In this document: in pieces, positions 7,544 through 15,160 of the stretch
How the letters are laid out: each line of letters opens with the position of its first letter
How positions within the stretch are numbered: position 1 is the stretch's first letter
Assembly (NCBI GenBank): GCA_017744805.1
Contig: JAGIAP010000004.1
Span: 1 to 42,050 of the forward strand
Direction: 5' to 3'
DNA length: 42,050 nt
Origin: Chitinophagaceae bacterium
GTDB taxonomy: Bacteria > Bacteroidota > Bacteroidia > Chitinophagales > Chitinophagaceae
Made by a program: the position numbers and the translations under genes
Notes under the pieces: generated by a model
The model's input: only the letters and a program-made list of their open reading frames with translations
The model's database searches: none
What the model was told of the DNA's origin: nothing

Positions 7544-8584
7544 GTGAACTTAAACCTGACGCGCTTGACAGACACAATTATCAACCTTGAAACCGTTAAC
7601 CCTATCGAGTTCTTCGGAGTTAACAACGGCAAATTAGACATCCTCAAGAAAAAATTCCCCCTCTTAAAAATCCTCTCGAGGGGAACTCAATTAAAACTAA
7701 GCGGCTCTCCGGAGCAAGTGGGAAGTGCGAAAGAAAAGATTGAACTGATTGTTCAGTATTTAGAACGCAATGGCCACATGAGCGAAAATTATTTTGAACA
7801 GGTATTGGGCGGCGATGACGCTGAAACGGTAGATCATTTCATTGATCGCAACCCGAATGATGTGCTCGTATTCGGCCCCAATGGCAAAACAGTTCGTGCC
7901 AGAACGGCCAACCAGAAAAAACTGGTGCAACAGGCCGAACGTAACGATATCGTTTTCGCCATCGGCCCTGCCGGTACCGGTAAAACCTATACCGCTGTTG
8001 CCATGGCGGTAAGGGCACTCAAGAACAAACAGGTGAAGAAGATCATCCTCACCAGGCCTGCGGTGGAAGCAGGCGAAAGCCTGGGTTTCCTGCCCGGCGA
8101 CCTGAAAGAGAAGATCGATCCGTACCTGCGCCCGCTGTACGATGCACTGGATGATATGATCCCCGCAGATAAACTCGGCTATTATATGAGCACCCGCGTG
8201 ATCGAGATCGCGCCCCTGGCTTATATGCGCGGCCGTACTCTGGATCATGCCTTCATCATCCTGGATGAGGCGCAGAACGCTACCGATCTGCAACTGAAGA
8301 TGTTCCTCACCCGTATCGGCGCCAATGCAAAGGCCATCATCACAGGGGATATGACCCAGGTAGACCTTCCCAAGAACCAGCGGAGCGGCCTCGAAAAAGC
8401 CGTCCGTATCCTGAAGAATATCGATGGGATCGGTCATATCGAGCTGGATGAGGAAGACGTGGTGCGCCACCGCCTGGTGAAAGCCATTATCAAGGCCTAT
8501 AATCATGAATCGGAGCAAAACCCCGAACAGGCAACCAATTGGCGCCAACAACGGCACCGGCTGGACGATAAGAATCTCGACTAA
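7544..8584 (+). CDS. phoH: PhoH-family ATPase
   Basis: This is a 346-residue PhoH-like P-loop ATPase, a family linked to RNA metabolism and phosphate or stress responses. An N-terminal KH-like region (about residues 30-80) precedes the Walker A GPAGTGKT (about residues 143-150). The family motif LTRPAVEAGESLGFLPGD follows, then Walker B FIILDEAQNA (about residues 237-246) and the sensor region ITGDMTQVDLP. No ATG is available before residue 79, so translation must begin at a GTG (7544) or at the TTG (7565). The TTG would give a start (TDTIINLETVNPIEFFG) of the kind usual in relatives. No clear Shine-Dalgarno precedes either. A strong terminator follows. Confidence 0.93.
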   Translation: MNLNLTRLTDTIINLETVNPIEFFGVNNGKLDILKKKFPLLKILSRGTQLKLSGSPEQVGSAKEKIELIVQYLERNGHMSENYFEQVLGGDDAETVDHFIDRNPNDVLVFGPNGKTVRARTANQKKLVQQAERNDIVFAIGPAGTGKTYTAVAMAVRALKNKQVKKIILTRPAVEAGESLGFLPGDLKEKIDPYLRPLYDALDDMIPADKLGYYMSTRVIEIAPLAYMRGRTLDHAFIILDEAQNATDLQLKMFLTRIGANAKAIITGDMTQVDLPKNQRSGLEKAVRILKNIDGIGHIELDEEDVVRHRLVKAIIKAYNHESEQNPEQATNWRQQRHRLDDKNLD

Positions 8585-8607
8585 CCCATTGGGCTCAACC
8601 CATATTT

Positions 8608-8649
8608 GCCCGCAGAAAGGCCTTCCAACCTCCGTCTGCGGGCTTTTTT
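8608..8649 (+). terminator. Rho-independent terminator of phoH
   Basis: GCCCGCAGA (8608-8616) pairs perfectly with TCTGCGGGC (8635-8643) and is followed by six T residues. It begins 24 bases after the phoH stop codon. Confidence 0.9.
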
Positions 8650-8682
8650 ATGCGCCTTTTTCCGCTATTCAGCTACAACCGT

Positions 8683-8690
8683 TACTTTTG
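8683..8690 (+). promoter_or_regulatory. -7 element abutting a lipoprotein start codon
   Basis: TACTTTTG (8683-8690) fits TAnnTTTG and ends only six bases before the ATG at 8697. If used, transcription would start at or next to the start codon. No good TTG -33 element is seen. Confidence 0.45.
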
Positions 8691-8696
8691 TACATT

Positions 8697-9110
8697 ATGA
8701 TGAAATATCTTCTATTACCAGTACTGGCATTCATTGCCTGGAGCTGTAATAACCAACAGGATAGCTATACAAAAGCTACAGACGCCCAGGATGCAGGCCG
8801 GGAGTTCATCCGGGCCTCGCTGGACGGAGACCTCAAAAAGGCAAAATTCTATATGCTGAAGGACTCCGCCAACCTGGATCTCCTGGAAACCTGGAAGAAA
8901 AAGCATTATGATAAACGCAGCTCTGAAGAGCGCCGCCAGTACCGCGAAGCGCAGATCAGGCCCGTTTCCATTCAACCCGTCAACGATTCACTGGTGAATT
9001 ATATCTATACCAATAGTTTCAAGGAAAAAGACACTACCGTTCTTTCCGTTGTGAAAGTAGGTGATGAATGGCTCGTTGATTTCAAACAGGTACATAGCTG
9101 GAAACATTGA
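8697..9110 (+). CDS. Small lipoprotein, DUF4878-like
   Basis: This 137-residue protein has a lipoprotein signal peptide ending in a lipobox (FIAWSC, Cys at about residue 20). A mature domain with an NTF2-like pattern follows. Residues DAGREFIRASLDGDLKKAKF form the first helix, and the C-terminal strands include LSVVKVGDEWLVDFKQ. This is the layout of DUF4878-type lipoproteins, whose role is unknown. Two adjacent ATG codons (8697 and 8700) are possible starts. The frame can be extended back into phoH, but the lipoprotein signal fixes the start here. It is probably transcribed alone from the element just upstream. Confidence 0.82.
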   Translation: MMKYLLLPVLAFIAWSCNNQQDSYTKATDAQDAGREFIRASLDGDLKKAKFYMLKDSANLDLLETWKKKHYDKRSSEERRQYREAQIRPVSIQPVNDSLVNYIYTNSFKEKDTTVLSVVKVGDEWLVDFKQVHSWKH

Positions 9111-9304
9111 GCCGTTCTCAGGATTGCCTTACCTAAACCTCATCAGTTCCTGATCACCGGCCCCTGCGGTGATATCGCCACTCTATCTGCGCTTGCATAT
9201 GAAAAAGATCCAGCCGGTATCCGGACGGAATGTTTTTGCTTAAAGCCAATCAAGCTGCCTGGCAGCCCGTATTTATAAACTGAAGAAGATAACCAAGAAG
9301 TAGT

Positions 9305-9847
9305 ATGTTAACTGTTTCCCATCCATGGCATGGCGTCCCTTATGGCGACAATGCCCCACGTGTAGTAAATGCTGTGATCGAGATCCCGCAAGGCTCCCGG
9401 GCCAAATACGAGATCGATAAAGAAAGCGGTCTGCTAAAGCTGGACCGTGTGATCTATTCCTCTTTCTATTATCCCTGCAACTACGGATTCATTCCGCAGA
9501 CATATGGAGACGATAAGGATCCCCTGGACATCCTCGTGATCACTTCCCTGCCCGTTCAGGCGCTCTGTATCATGGAAGCCAAAGTGGTAGGCGTTATGCA
9601 GATGATCGATAATGGTGATGGCGACGATAAGATCATTGCCGTTGCTGCCAACGATCCCGGCGTGAACCATTACAACAATATGGAAGAATTGCCCCCTCAC
9701 TTCTTCAGTGAGCTGCGCCATTTCTTCGAAGAATACAAAAGACTGGAAAACAAAAAAGTGATCGTAGAGGAATTTGGCGACAAGACCACTGCCCTCAAAG
9801 TGATCCAGGATGCCGTCAATTCTTACAAAGAACATTTTCGCAAATAG
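9305..9847 (+). CDS. ppa: Inorganic pyrophosphatase (family I)
   Basis: This soluble family I pyrophosphatase hydrolyses the pyrophosphate released by biosynthesis. The protein is 180 residues long. Active-site motifs are [13 protein letters not shown] near residues 27-39, the substrate-binding [16 protein letters not shown] segment, and the metal-binding [11 protein letters not shown] (about residues 68-78) with its cluster of aspartates. The C-terminal [11 protein letters not shown] is typical. The 194 bases between the preceding lipoprotein and ppa hold no recognised promoter or RNA element. It stands alone, followed by the TauE-like gene after 46 bases. Confidence 0.97.
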   Translation: MLTVSHPWHGVPYGDNAPRVVNAVIEIPQGSRAKYEIDKESGLLKLDRVIYSSFYYPCNYGFIPQTYGDDKDPLDILVITSLPVQALCIMEAKVVGVMQMIDNGDGDDKIIAVAANDPGVNHYNNMEELPPHFFSELRHFFEEYKRLENKKVIVEEFGDKTTALKVIQDAVNSYKEHFRK

Positions 9848-9893
9848 CCATCGATGCGCTAACTTTCATTGATTGAACTTACAAACTCGCGAT

Positions 9894-10310
9894 ATGGCAA
9901 CCCAGGAAATCATCACCCTGGCGGTGATAGGACTGGCTGCCGGTATTCTCAGCGGATTGATAGGTGTGGGAGGAGGCGTGATAATGGTACCGGCGCTGGC
10001 ATTCTTCATGCATTATTCACAGCACCAGGCTCAGGGCACCTCATTGGGTGTGCTGACCCTGCCTGTGGCGGCGCTGGCTTTTTATACCTACTACACGGAG
10101 TGCCGGAAAATGGGCACTCCCATCGATATCAAAGTGGTGCTGATGCTGGCCGCAGGGTTCGCCATCGGCGGATTGATCGGCAGCAACCTGGCCGTGAAGA
10201 TCGACAAGGAAGCACTGAAGAAGATCTTCGGCATCATTATGCTCTATACCGCTTTCAAACTATTCGGATGGGATCTCCTGATCATCCGATGGATAAAAGC
10301 CCTTTTTTAG
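9894..10310 (+). CDS. Half-size TauE/SafE-family permease
   Basis: This 138-residue membrane protein contains one TauE/SafE repeat: LAVIGLAAGILSGLIGVGGG, a family hallmark, then VPALAFFMHYSQHQAQGTSL and two further hydrophobic helices. Full-length family members have two such repeats (about 250 residues, around eight helices). This one has about four helices and would need to form a dimer. The ATG at 9894 is preferred over a TTG at 9873. It is probably a small anion or organosulfur exporter, but the substrate is not known. Its end overlaps the convergent NlpC/P60 gene by four bases. Confidence 0.85.
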   Translation: MATQEIITLAVIGLAAGILSGLIGVGGGVIMVPALAFFMHYSQHQAQGTSLGVLTLPVAALAFYTYYTECRKMGTPIDIKVVLMLAAGFAIGGLIGSNLAVKIDKEALKKIFGIIMLYTAFKLFGWDLLIIRWIKALF

Positions 10311-11086
10311 TTCTTTTCGAAATACCTTCTCACCATCCTCAGCTTATGCGTGCGCATACCCGTTTCCGTTTGAATGATGCCGGCATTATCGATCTTGTCT
10401 ATCCGCACCTTCCCTGAAGCATGGATCACCTGCTGCGTATCCAGCATAATGCCCACATGCGTGATCCGCCCCTCATCATTGTCGAAGAATGCCAGGTCAC
10501 CACATTTGGCTTCCTGCAGGAAACCGATCGGTTCTCCCTGTGTAGCCTGCAGGTAGGCATCGCGAAGCAATTTGTAATTGAAGAAGCGAAAAACAGACTG
10601 CGTGAGCCCGGAACAATCGATCCCGAAAACAGAGCGCCCACCCCATAGATAGGGCGTATTCAAATAACGCATGGCCCTCGCCGTTATAGTATCTGCTGAA
10701 ACCTGCGCCGCGCCTGAATGCCAGGGACTGGCCAACTGATACCTTATCTTGTAATTTCCCAGTTGCAACTCCTCTCCCGCCGGCGCTATTACCGCTGCCC
10801 CCATGGGCACATGCGCTTCGCCCCCATTGATCAGCACACGGTCCGTGAAATCACCCACCAGCACCTTGCTTTGCTGATCTCCCGGAAGATCCGCCAGCAA
10901 CTCCACCTGACTGCGCTGACACCAGCCTTCATAATCATCATAGAGGGTCTTCACCCTGATGAAATCCTTGCTCTCCTCCATCACCAGACCACACTCTCCC
11001 AGCAATAACTGGCTCACCATCTCACTGCGGTGACTATCGGTTGCACGAAGAGGTGATACCGGAACTGTACAGACTGCATAAAGCAT
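10307..11086 (-). CDS. NlpC/P60-family cell-wall peptidase (C40)
   Basis: This 259-residue cysteine peptidase of the NlpC/P60 family probably cuts gamma-D-glutamyl-diaminopimelate links in peptidoglycan peptides. The N-terminal half (about residues 20-140) has the beta-rich, SH3-like look found in YkfC-type enzymes. The C-terminal catalytic domain shows TPYLWGGRSVFGIDCSGLTQ (about residues 150-169), containing the nucleophilic Cys. It is followed by GDLAFFDNDEGRITHVGIML with the catalytic His, and then IHASGKVRID. A clear signal peptide is not obvious; the first 15 residues are only mildly hydrophobic. The 3' end overlaps the TauE-like gene. Confidence 0.92.
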   Translation of the reverse strand: MLYAVCTVPVSPLRATDSHRSEMVSQLLLGECGLVMEESKDFIRVKTLYDDYEGWCQRSQVELLADLPGDQQSKVLVGDFTDRVLINGGEAHVPMGAAVIAPAGEELQLGNYKIRYQLASPWHSGAAQVSADTITARAMRYLNTPYLWGGRSVFGIDCSGLTQSVFRFFNYKLLRDAYLQATQGEPIGFLQEAKCGDLAFFDNDEGRITHVGIMLDTQQVIHASGKVRIDKIDNAGIIQTETGMRTHKLRMVRRYFEKN

Positions 11087-11197
11087 ATACCGTATTTTCT
11101 ACTAAGCTAATGAAATAAAGAACCCCTTGATCCCGTTTCAGTTGTGAATTTTTCCCGCCACTGCATCATATCAGGGAAAATAGCTAATTTTCGGCCG

Positions 11198-11767
11198 GTG
11201 AATCAGGATCAATATGCACATATAACAGACCAGGAATTACTCGGTAAATATTATGCCGAGCGGAACAACTATTGGCTGGGACTGCTTCTCCAGAGATACA
11301 CCATGCTCCTCTTCGGTGTTTGCATGAAGTACCTCAAGAACGAAGAGGAAGCCCGCGATGGTGTGCAGCAGGTATTCCTCAAAGTGATACAGGAATTACC
11401 AAAATACAAGGTGGATTACTTCAAATCCTGGCTCTATATGGTTGCCAAGAACTATTGCCTCATGAAACTGAGGTCGAAGAACGGCAAAACCACCGAGATC
11501 AAAGAGACCATGGTGGCCACTCCCGCAGAGGATAGCAGCATGCAGGGGCACCTGGAAAAAGACCGCCAACTGGAACTGATGACCGAATCATTGGAGGAAC
11601 TGAGCAAAGAGCAAAAACTCTGCGTAACTTTGTTCTATCTCGATAAAAAGAGCTACCAGGAAATTGCCGACCAAACAGGCTTTTCCATGATGCAGGTGAA
11701 AAGCTATATCCAGAACGGAAAACGCAACCTGAAAATAACCATGGAAAGAAAACTGAAACAATCCTGA
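11198..11767 (+). CDS. ECF-type RNA polymerase sigma factor
   Basis: This sigma-70 family protein of the extracytoplasmic-function class has region 2 (MKYLKNEEEARDGVQQVFLK, then YFKSWLYMVAKNYCLMKLR) and region 4 (LSKEQKLCVTLFYLDKKSYQ and a helix-turn-helix ending MMQVKSYIQNGKRNL). Starts at GTG 11144 or GTG 11198 are both possible. The second is preferred because relatives begin close to the ITDQELL segment. A near-consensus -7 element, TAATTTTC at 11185-11192, ends five bases upstream of it. The next gene, 20 bases downstream, encodes a single-pass membrane protein that probably controls it. Confidence 0.9.
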   Translation: MNQDQYAHITDQELLGKYYAERNNYWLGLLLQRYTMLLFGVCMKYLKNEEEARDGVQQVFLKVIQELPKYKVDYFKSWLYMVAKNYCLMKLRSKNGKTTEIKETMVATPAEDSSMQGHLEKDRQLELMTESLEELSKEQKLCVTLFYLDKKSYQEIADQTGFSMMQVKSYIQNGKRNLKITMERKLKQS

Positions 11768-11787
11768 TGCCGGCATAACCGAATACA

Positions 11788-12153
11788 ATGAACCGCGATC
11801 TGTTGAACATATTATCGAACTCTAACAAGGACATCGACAATCAAAAGTTGATGGACTATCTCAGTGGCAAGCTGTCTGAGCAAGACAAGCATGAGGTGGA
11901 AGCCTGGATGCTGGAGAACGATTTCGAGAACGAGGCCATGGAAGGCCTGCTGCAGGTGAGCGGAAAACAGAAAAAGATCGACAATTACGTTGACCAACTC
12001 AACAAAGACCTCAATCAATACATTCAGAAAAAGAAGAACCAGCGGCAAAAGAGAAAGATCCAGGAAGCACCCTGGGTGTATATCGCCATCGTGCTGATCC
12101 TGATGCTGGTGATCATCGGTTATGTGGTGATCAAAAAATTACAGGCCCACTAA
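11788..12153 (+). CDS. Single-pass membrane protein, putative anti-sigma factor
   Basis: This 121-residue protein has a cytoplasmic, highly charged N-terminal region (about residues 1-93) and one C-terminal membrane helix (WVYIAIVLILMLVIIGYVVI). Residues MDYLSGKLSEQDKHEVEAWM resemble the N-terminal helical segment of Bacteroidota anti-sigma factors. It lacks the zinc-binding His/Cys motif and has no periplasmic domain, so any signal would have to come through a partner. It lies 20 bases behind the sigma factor gene, which is the main ground for the call. It overlaps the convergent deaminase gene by four bases. Confidence 0.7.
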   Translation: MNRDLLNILSNSNKDIDNQKLMDYLSGKLSEQDKHEVEAWMLENDFENEAMEGLLQVSGKQKKIDNYVDQLNKDLNQYIQKKKNQRQKRKIQEAPWVYIAIVLILMLVIIGYVVIKKLQAH

Positions 12154-12626
12154 TACTTCACTCTCCCCGGCAACCGGCCATATTCTTCAAATAATTTCAC
12201 CGCCTCCGTTCTGCCAAATTCCTCCATCATGATCTGCCTCTCCGAAAAGGGCAATAGGATCTCTTTATAGATGAATGAATCGTCGAAGCCCGCCTGTTGT
12301 GCATCTTCGCGATTGGCAGCAAAGAATACCCGCTTAGGCCTGGCCCAATAGATGGCGCCCAGGCACATGGGGCAAGGCTCGCAGCTCGTATACACTTCGC
12401 AACCCTCCAACTGGAAACTGCCCAGGTTCCTGCAAGCCTCACGGATGGCCATTATTTCCGCATGAGCGGTAGGGTCATTATTACCGACCACGGAATTGCA
12501 GCCCCTGCCAATGATCTCCTCCCCCCTCACGATCACACAGCCGAATGGCCCGCCCTTGCCCTCCAACATTCCTTGTCTCGCCAGTTCGATGGCCGCCTGC
12601 ATGAATTGCTGTTCTCTGGTTCCCAT
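12150..12626 (-). CDS. Nucleoside/guanine deaminase, cytidine-deaminase fold
   Basis: This 158-residue zinc-dependent deaminase has the signature TAHAEIMAI (about residues 53-61), with the metal His and catalytic Glu, and CEPCPMCLGAIYWA (about residues 81-94), with the two zinc cysteines. The C-terminal region (FIYKEILLPFSERQIMM) and the NDPTAHAE context resemble bacterial guanine deaminases of the GuaD type more than the tRNA adenosine deaminase TadA. The likely reaction is guanine to xanthine. A TAAATTTG promoter element on the minus strand at 12643-12650 lies just upstream of the start. Confidence 0.88.
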   Translation of the reverse strand: MGTREQQFMQAAIELARQGMLEGKGGPFGCVIVRGEEIIGRGCNSVVGNNDPTAHAEIMAIREACRNLGSFQLEGCEVYTSCEPCPMCLGAIYWARPKRVFFAANREDAQQAGFDDSFIYKEILLPFSERQIMMEEFGRTEAVKLFEEYGRLPGRVKY

Positions 12627-12642
12627 ACCTGTATCGTTTTCT

Positions 12643-12650
12643 CAAATTTA
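12643..12650 (-). promoter_or_regulatory. -7 element upstream of the deaminase gene
   Basis: On the minus strand the sequence reads TAAATTTG, an exact TAnnTTTG match, 16 bases before the ATG at 12626. No TTG at the usual spacing was found, so support is moderate. Confidence 0.4.
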
Positions 12651-12760
12651 CAAAATCACCCCATCACCGGTACCGTTCCCATACCCACATAGCCGTTAAC
12701 AAACGCCTTGCACCATTATTGCTATGAATTTTTATCTTGTACCCCTATTAACTGTACATC

Positions 12761-14581
12761 ATGAAAAAATCGTTCTCCTTATTCTTTTTCCTGCTGGTAC
12801 TCGTTTACGCACAGGCTCAAAAGATCAGCTACAAGGTATCCTTCCCCAATATCACGCACCACGAAGCACAGATCAGTGTTACCGCTTCCGGCCTCGGCAC
12901 CAAAACCAAAACGGCCATCTTCCGCATGAGCCGCTCCTCGCCCGGCCGCTATGCCACCCACGAATTCGGGAAGAATGTATACGATGTGAAAGCATTCGAC
13001 AAGAACAATAAGCCCCTCGCCGTTACCCGTATCGATGGCGATGTATACGAAGTGAAGAACCAGGGCGGCCATATCAGGCTGGAGTATACGCTGTATGCCA
13101 ATTACCCCGATGGCACTTATGCCGGCATCGATCCCACCGGCATCATGCTCAATATGCCTGCTTCCTTCATGTGGATCAAAGGATATGATAAGGCGCCCAT
13201 CGATATCAAATTCGATATCCCTGCCGACAAGGGCTGGACCATCGCCACACAACTCAAGCCCACCAATGATCCCACAGCTTTCACCGCTCCGGGCCTTCAG
13301 TATTTCATGGACAGTCCAACCAAGATCGGCAACCTGACCTGGAAAGAATGGACGCTCAACAACCCCAACGGAAAAACATATCAATTCCGACTGGCCTTTG
13401 AAGGTCAAAGTTCCGACAGCCTGCTCACCGTTTTCGCCGGTAAGGTGAAGCGCATCACGGAAGAGGCGCAGGCCGTGTACGGAGAACTGCCCGAATACGA
13501 TTTCGGCACCTATACTTTCATCGCCAGCATCAATCCCTGGGTAGAAGGGGATGGTATGGAACATCGCAATTCCACCGTGATCAATATTCCCCAGGAATTC
13601 GATGGCAGCAATGATCTGCTGGGTGTATTCGCCCATGAGTTCTTTCACTGCTGGAACGTGGAGCGTATCCGCCCAAAGACCCTGGAGCCTTTCAATTTCG
13701 AGAAAAGCAATATGAGCAATGAGCTCTGGTTTGCCGAAGGCTTCACTCAATATTATGGCGGCCTGCTCTGCGAGAGGGCCGGTGTACGTACAGAAGATGC
13801 CGCCCTCGAAAATTTCTCAGGCCTCATCAATACCAAGGTCAATTCCCAGGGTGCCAGGCGCTATTCGCCGGTAGAAGTGAGTCGTAATGCGATCTTCGTC
13901 GATGCGGGCGTAGCCATCGACAGAAGCAATTACGTGAATATGTACAGCTCTTACTATCCATACGGAGGTGCTATCGCGCTGGCCCTCGACCTCGAACTGC
14001 GTAGTCAATTCAAGAACCTGAGCCTCGACAACTATATGAGCGCCGTATGGAAGAAATTCGGTAAAACAGAGATCCCCTACAATGTGGACGGCCTGAGAGA
14101 GGTGCTTGCCCAACTCACGAACGACAAGAGTTTTGCCACTAGCTTCTTCTCCAAATACATCAACGGCCACGAGCCCCTCGATTATAACTCGTTACTGGAA
14201 AAGGCCGGACTACAACTCAGGAAAGCCAATGAAGGCAAGGCCTGGGTAGGCAATGTACAATTCAATGATGGCGAGCATTCGCTGACCATTGCTTCCAATA
14301 CCGTCATCGGCACGCCACTCTATAATGCCGGTCTCGATGTGGACGACGAGATCATCTCTCTGAATGACAAGCCTCTCAGAAAAAAAACCGACCTCACAGA
14401 GCTCCTGAAACAGCATAAGCCCGGCGACAAGCTCGACATCGAGTACGATCACCGTGGCAACAAGACCAGCACTAAGATCGTCCTTGGCGAGAATCCAGCC
14501 TTCACGATCCTGCCGGTTCAGAAAGCTGATCCCGGTGCCCTTGAGTTTAGAAAAAAATGGCTGGGAGCGAAGCGTGGATAA
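12761..14581 (+). CDS. M61-family metallopeptidase with C-terminal PDZ domain
   Basis: This 606-residue exported peptidase of the M61 (glycyl aminopeptidase-like) family starts with a signal peptide (MKKSFSLFFFLLVLVYAQAQ). A beta-rich N-terminal domain (about residues 25-180) precedes the catalytic zinc motif HEFFHCW near residues 291-297. The third zinc ligand is in LWFAEGFTQYYGG (about residues 322-334). A PDZ domain near residues 500-590 (GTPLYNAGLDVDDEIISLND) probably regulates or docks substrates. It should act in the periplasm or at the outer membrane. The stop codon lies nine bases before the first palindromic element, and a strong terminator follows only after that element. Confidence 0.94.
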   Translation: MKKSFSLFFFLLVLVYAQAQKISYKVSFPNITHHEAQISVTASGLGTKTKTAIFRMSRSSPGRYATHEFGKNVYDVKAFDKNNKPLAVTRIDGDVYEVKNQGGHIRLEYTLYANYPDGTYAGIDPTGIMLNMPASFMWIKGYDKAPIDIKFDIPADKGWTIATQLKPTNDPTAFTAPGLQYFMDSPTKIGNLTWKEWTLNNPNGKTYQFRLAFEGQSSDSLLTVFAGKVKRITEEAQAVYGELPEYDFGTYTFIASINPWVEGDGMEHRNSTVINIPQEFDGSNDLLGVFAHEFFHCWNVERIRPKTLEPFNFEKSNMSNELWFAEGFTQYYGGLLCERAGVRTEDAALENFSGLINTKVNSQGARRYSPVEVSRNAIFVDAGVAIDRSNYVNMYSSYYPYGGAIALALDLELRSQFKNLSLDNYMSAVWKKFGKTEIPYNVDGLREVLAQLTNDKSFATSFFSKYINGHEPLDYNSLLEKAGLQLRKANEGKAWVGNVQFNDGEHSLTIASNTVIGTPLYNAGLDVDDEIISLNDKPLRKKTDLTELLKQHKPGDKLDIEYDHRGNKTSTKIVLGENPAFTILPVQKADPGALEFRKKWLGAKRG

Positions 14582-14589
14582 TTATCCGG

Positions 14590-14738
14590 CCGTTGAGGGA
14601 TATACCAAAACGGTCTGGAAAACAAACGAGCGCGGGAGAATAATATTGGGCTTTGGAGGGGAGAGATAAGAGGTTTGGTAATGCTATTGGGCTTTTTCGC
14701 TTATGTTTTCAAGGCCCGTTTGGCATATCCCTCACCGG
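14590..14738 (+). repeat. Palindromic repeat element, copy A
   Basis: This is a 149-bp element with near-perfect inverted ends. GAGGGATATACC.. at 14595 pairs with ..GGCATATCCCTC ending at 14733, and pairing continues inward through GAAAACA (14619-14625) with TGTTTTC (14704-14710). The core carries two direct copies of TATTGGGCTTT (14644-14654 and 14685-14695). Copy B is the same element inverted; the two share a 25-base identical block (14684-14708 here). The outermost bases (CCGTTGAGGG with CCCTCACCGG) also pair apart from one mismatch. It encodes nothing recognisable and is probably a REP-like or MITE-like element. Confidence 0.9.
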
Positions 14739-14752
14739 CCTCTCACCCAAAG

Positions 14753-14792
14753 AAAATGCAGCAGTTCCGGTTAGGCACTGCTGCATTTTTTT
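14753..14792 (+). terminator. Rho-independent terminator downstream of the M61 gene
   Basis: AAAATGCAGCAGT (14753-14765) pairs perfectly with ACTGCTGCATTTT (14777-14789) around an 11-base loop, and the T run continues to 14792. It is the first terminator after the M61 gene but lies 170 bases beyond its stop, with repeat copy A between them. Confidence 0.85.
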
Positions 14793-15160
14793 GCATTTCT
14801 ATTTTCCCATTCACCATTTCTGCCACTAATTTCTATCCACTTTTCTCTTCATCTGCTTATCCATTATTCATCTTTTCCATTTTCTCAAAACTATCAATTG
14901 CATTTACTTCCGCAGTTGCGCCCGTTCCTCCTCCCTCTCTCCCAACACAGGCGAAAGATCAGCGGCACTCACGGCCTTCCTTATGCCCCAAACAATTTGC
15001 CTTTTACAGTACTCCATCTTTTCCTATCACTGATTTCAAAGAGTAGGGAAGCCGTATCCCCCGGTGGAAGTATTGAAATTGAACCCATGCCGACCTTTCC
15101 CCACAATAAAAAAATTTGCCGGATAGCGTTCCAAAAATGATGCACCTCCCGTGTGCCCCT
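14793..15160. other. Gene-free spacer between repeat copies A and B
   Basis: No convincing gene, RNA or promoter was found. The first hundred bases (14793-14888) are strongly pyrimidine-rich on the plus strand, unlike neighbouring coding DNA. Open frames crossing this stretch have low-complexity products rich in Ser, Pro and Phe and begin inside the repeat, so they look accidental. Confidence 0.6.

Noticed and set aside
9352-9367. CACGTG-centred sequence as a parS candidate
   Set aside because: It lies inside the ppa coding region, and only the central six bases match the parS consensus. The flanks do not form the required palindrome.
12779-13750. 323-codon minus-strand open frame opposite the M61 gene
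   Set aside because: The plus-strand M61 peptidase has clear catalytic motifs in this region. The antisense product has no recognisable domain.
14675-15046. Plus-strand open frame of 123 codons starting inside repeat copy A
   Set aside because: Its first part is repeat sequence and the rest is low-complexity Ser/Pro/Phe. Frames with a similar GFFAYV start arise from the other repeat copies simply because the DNA is conserved there. No promoter or homologue-like motif was seen.
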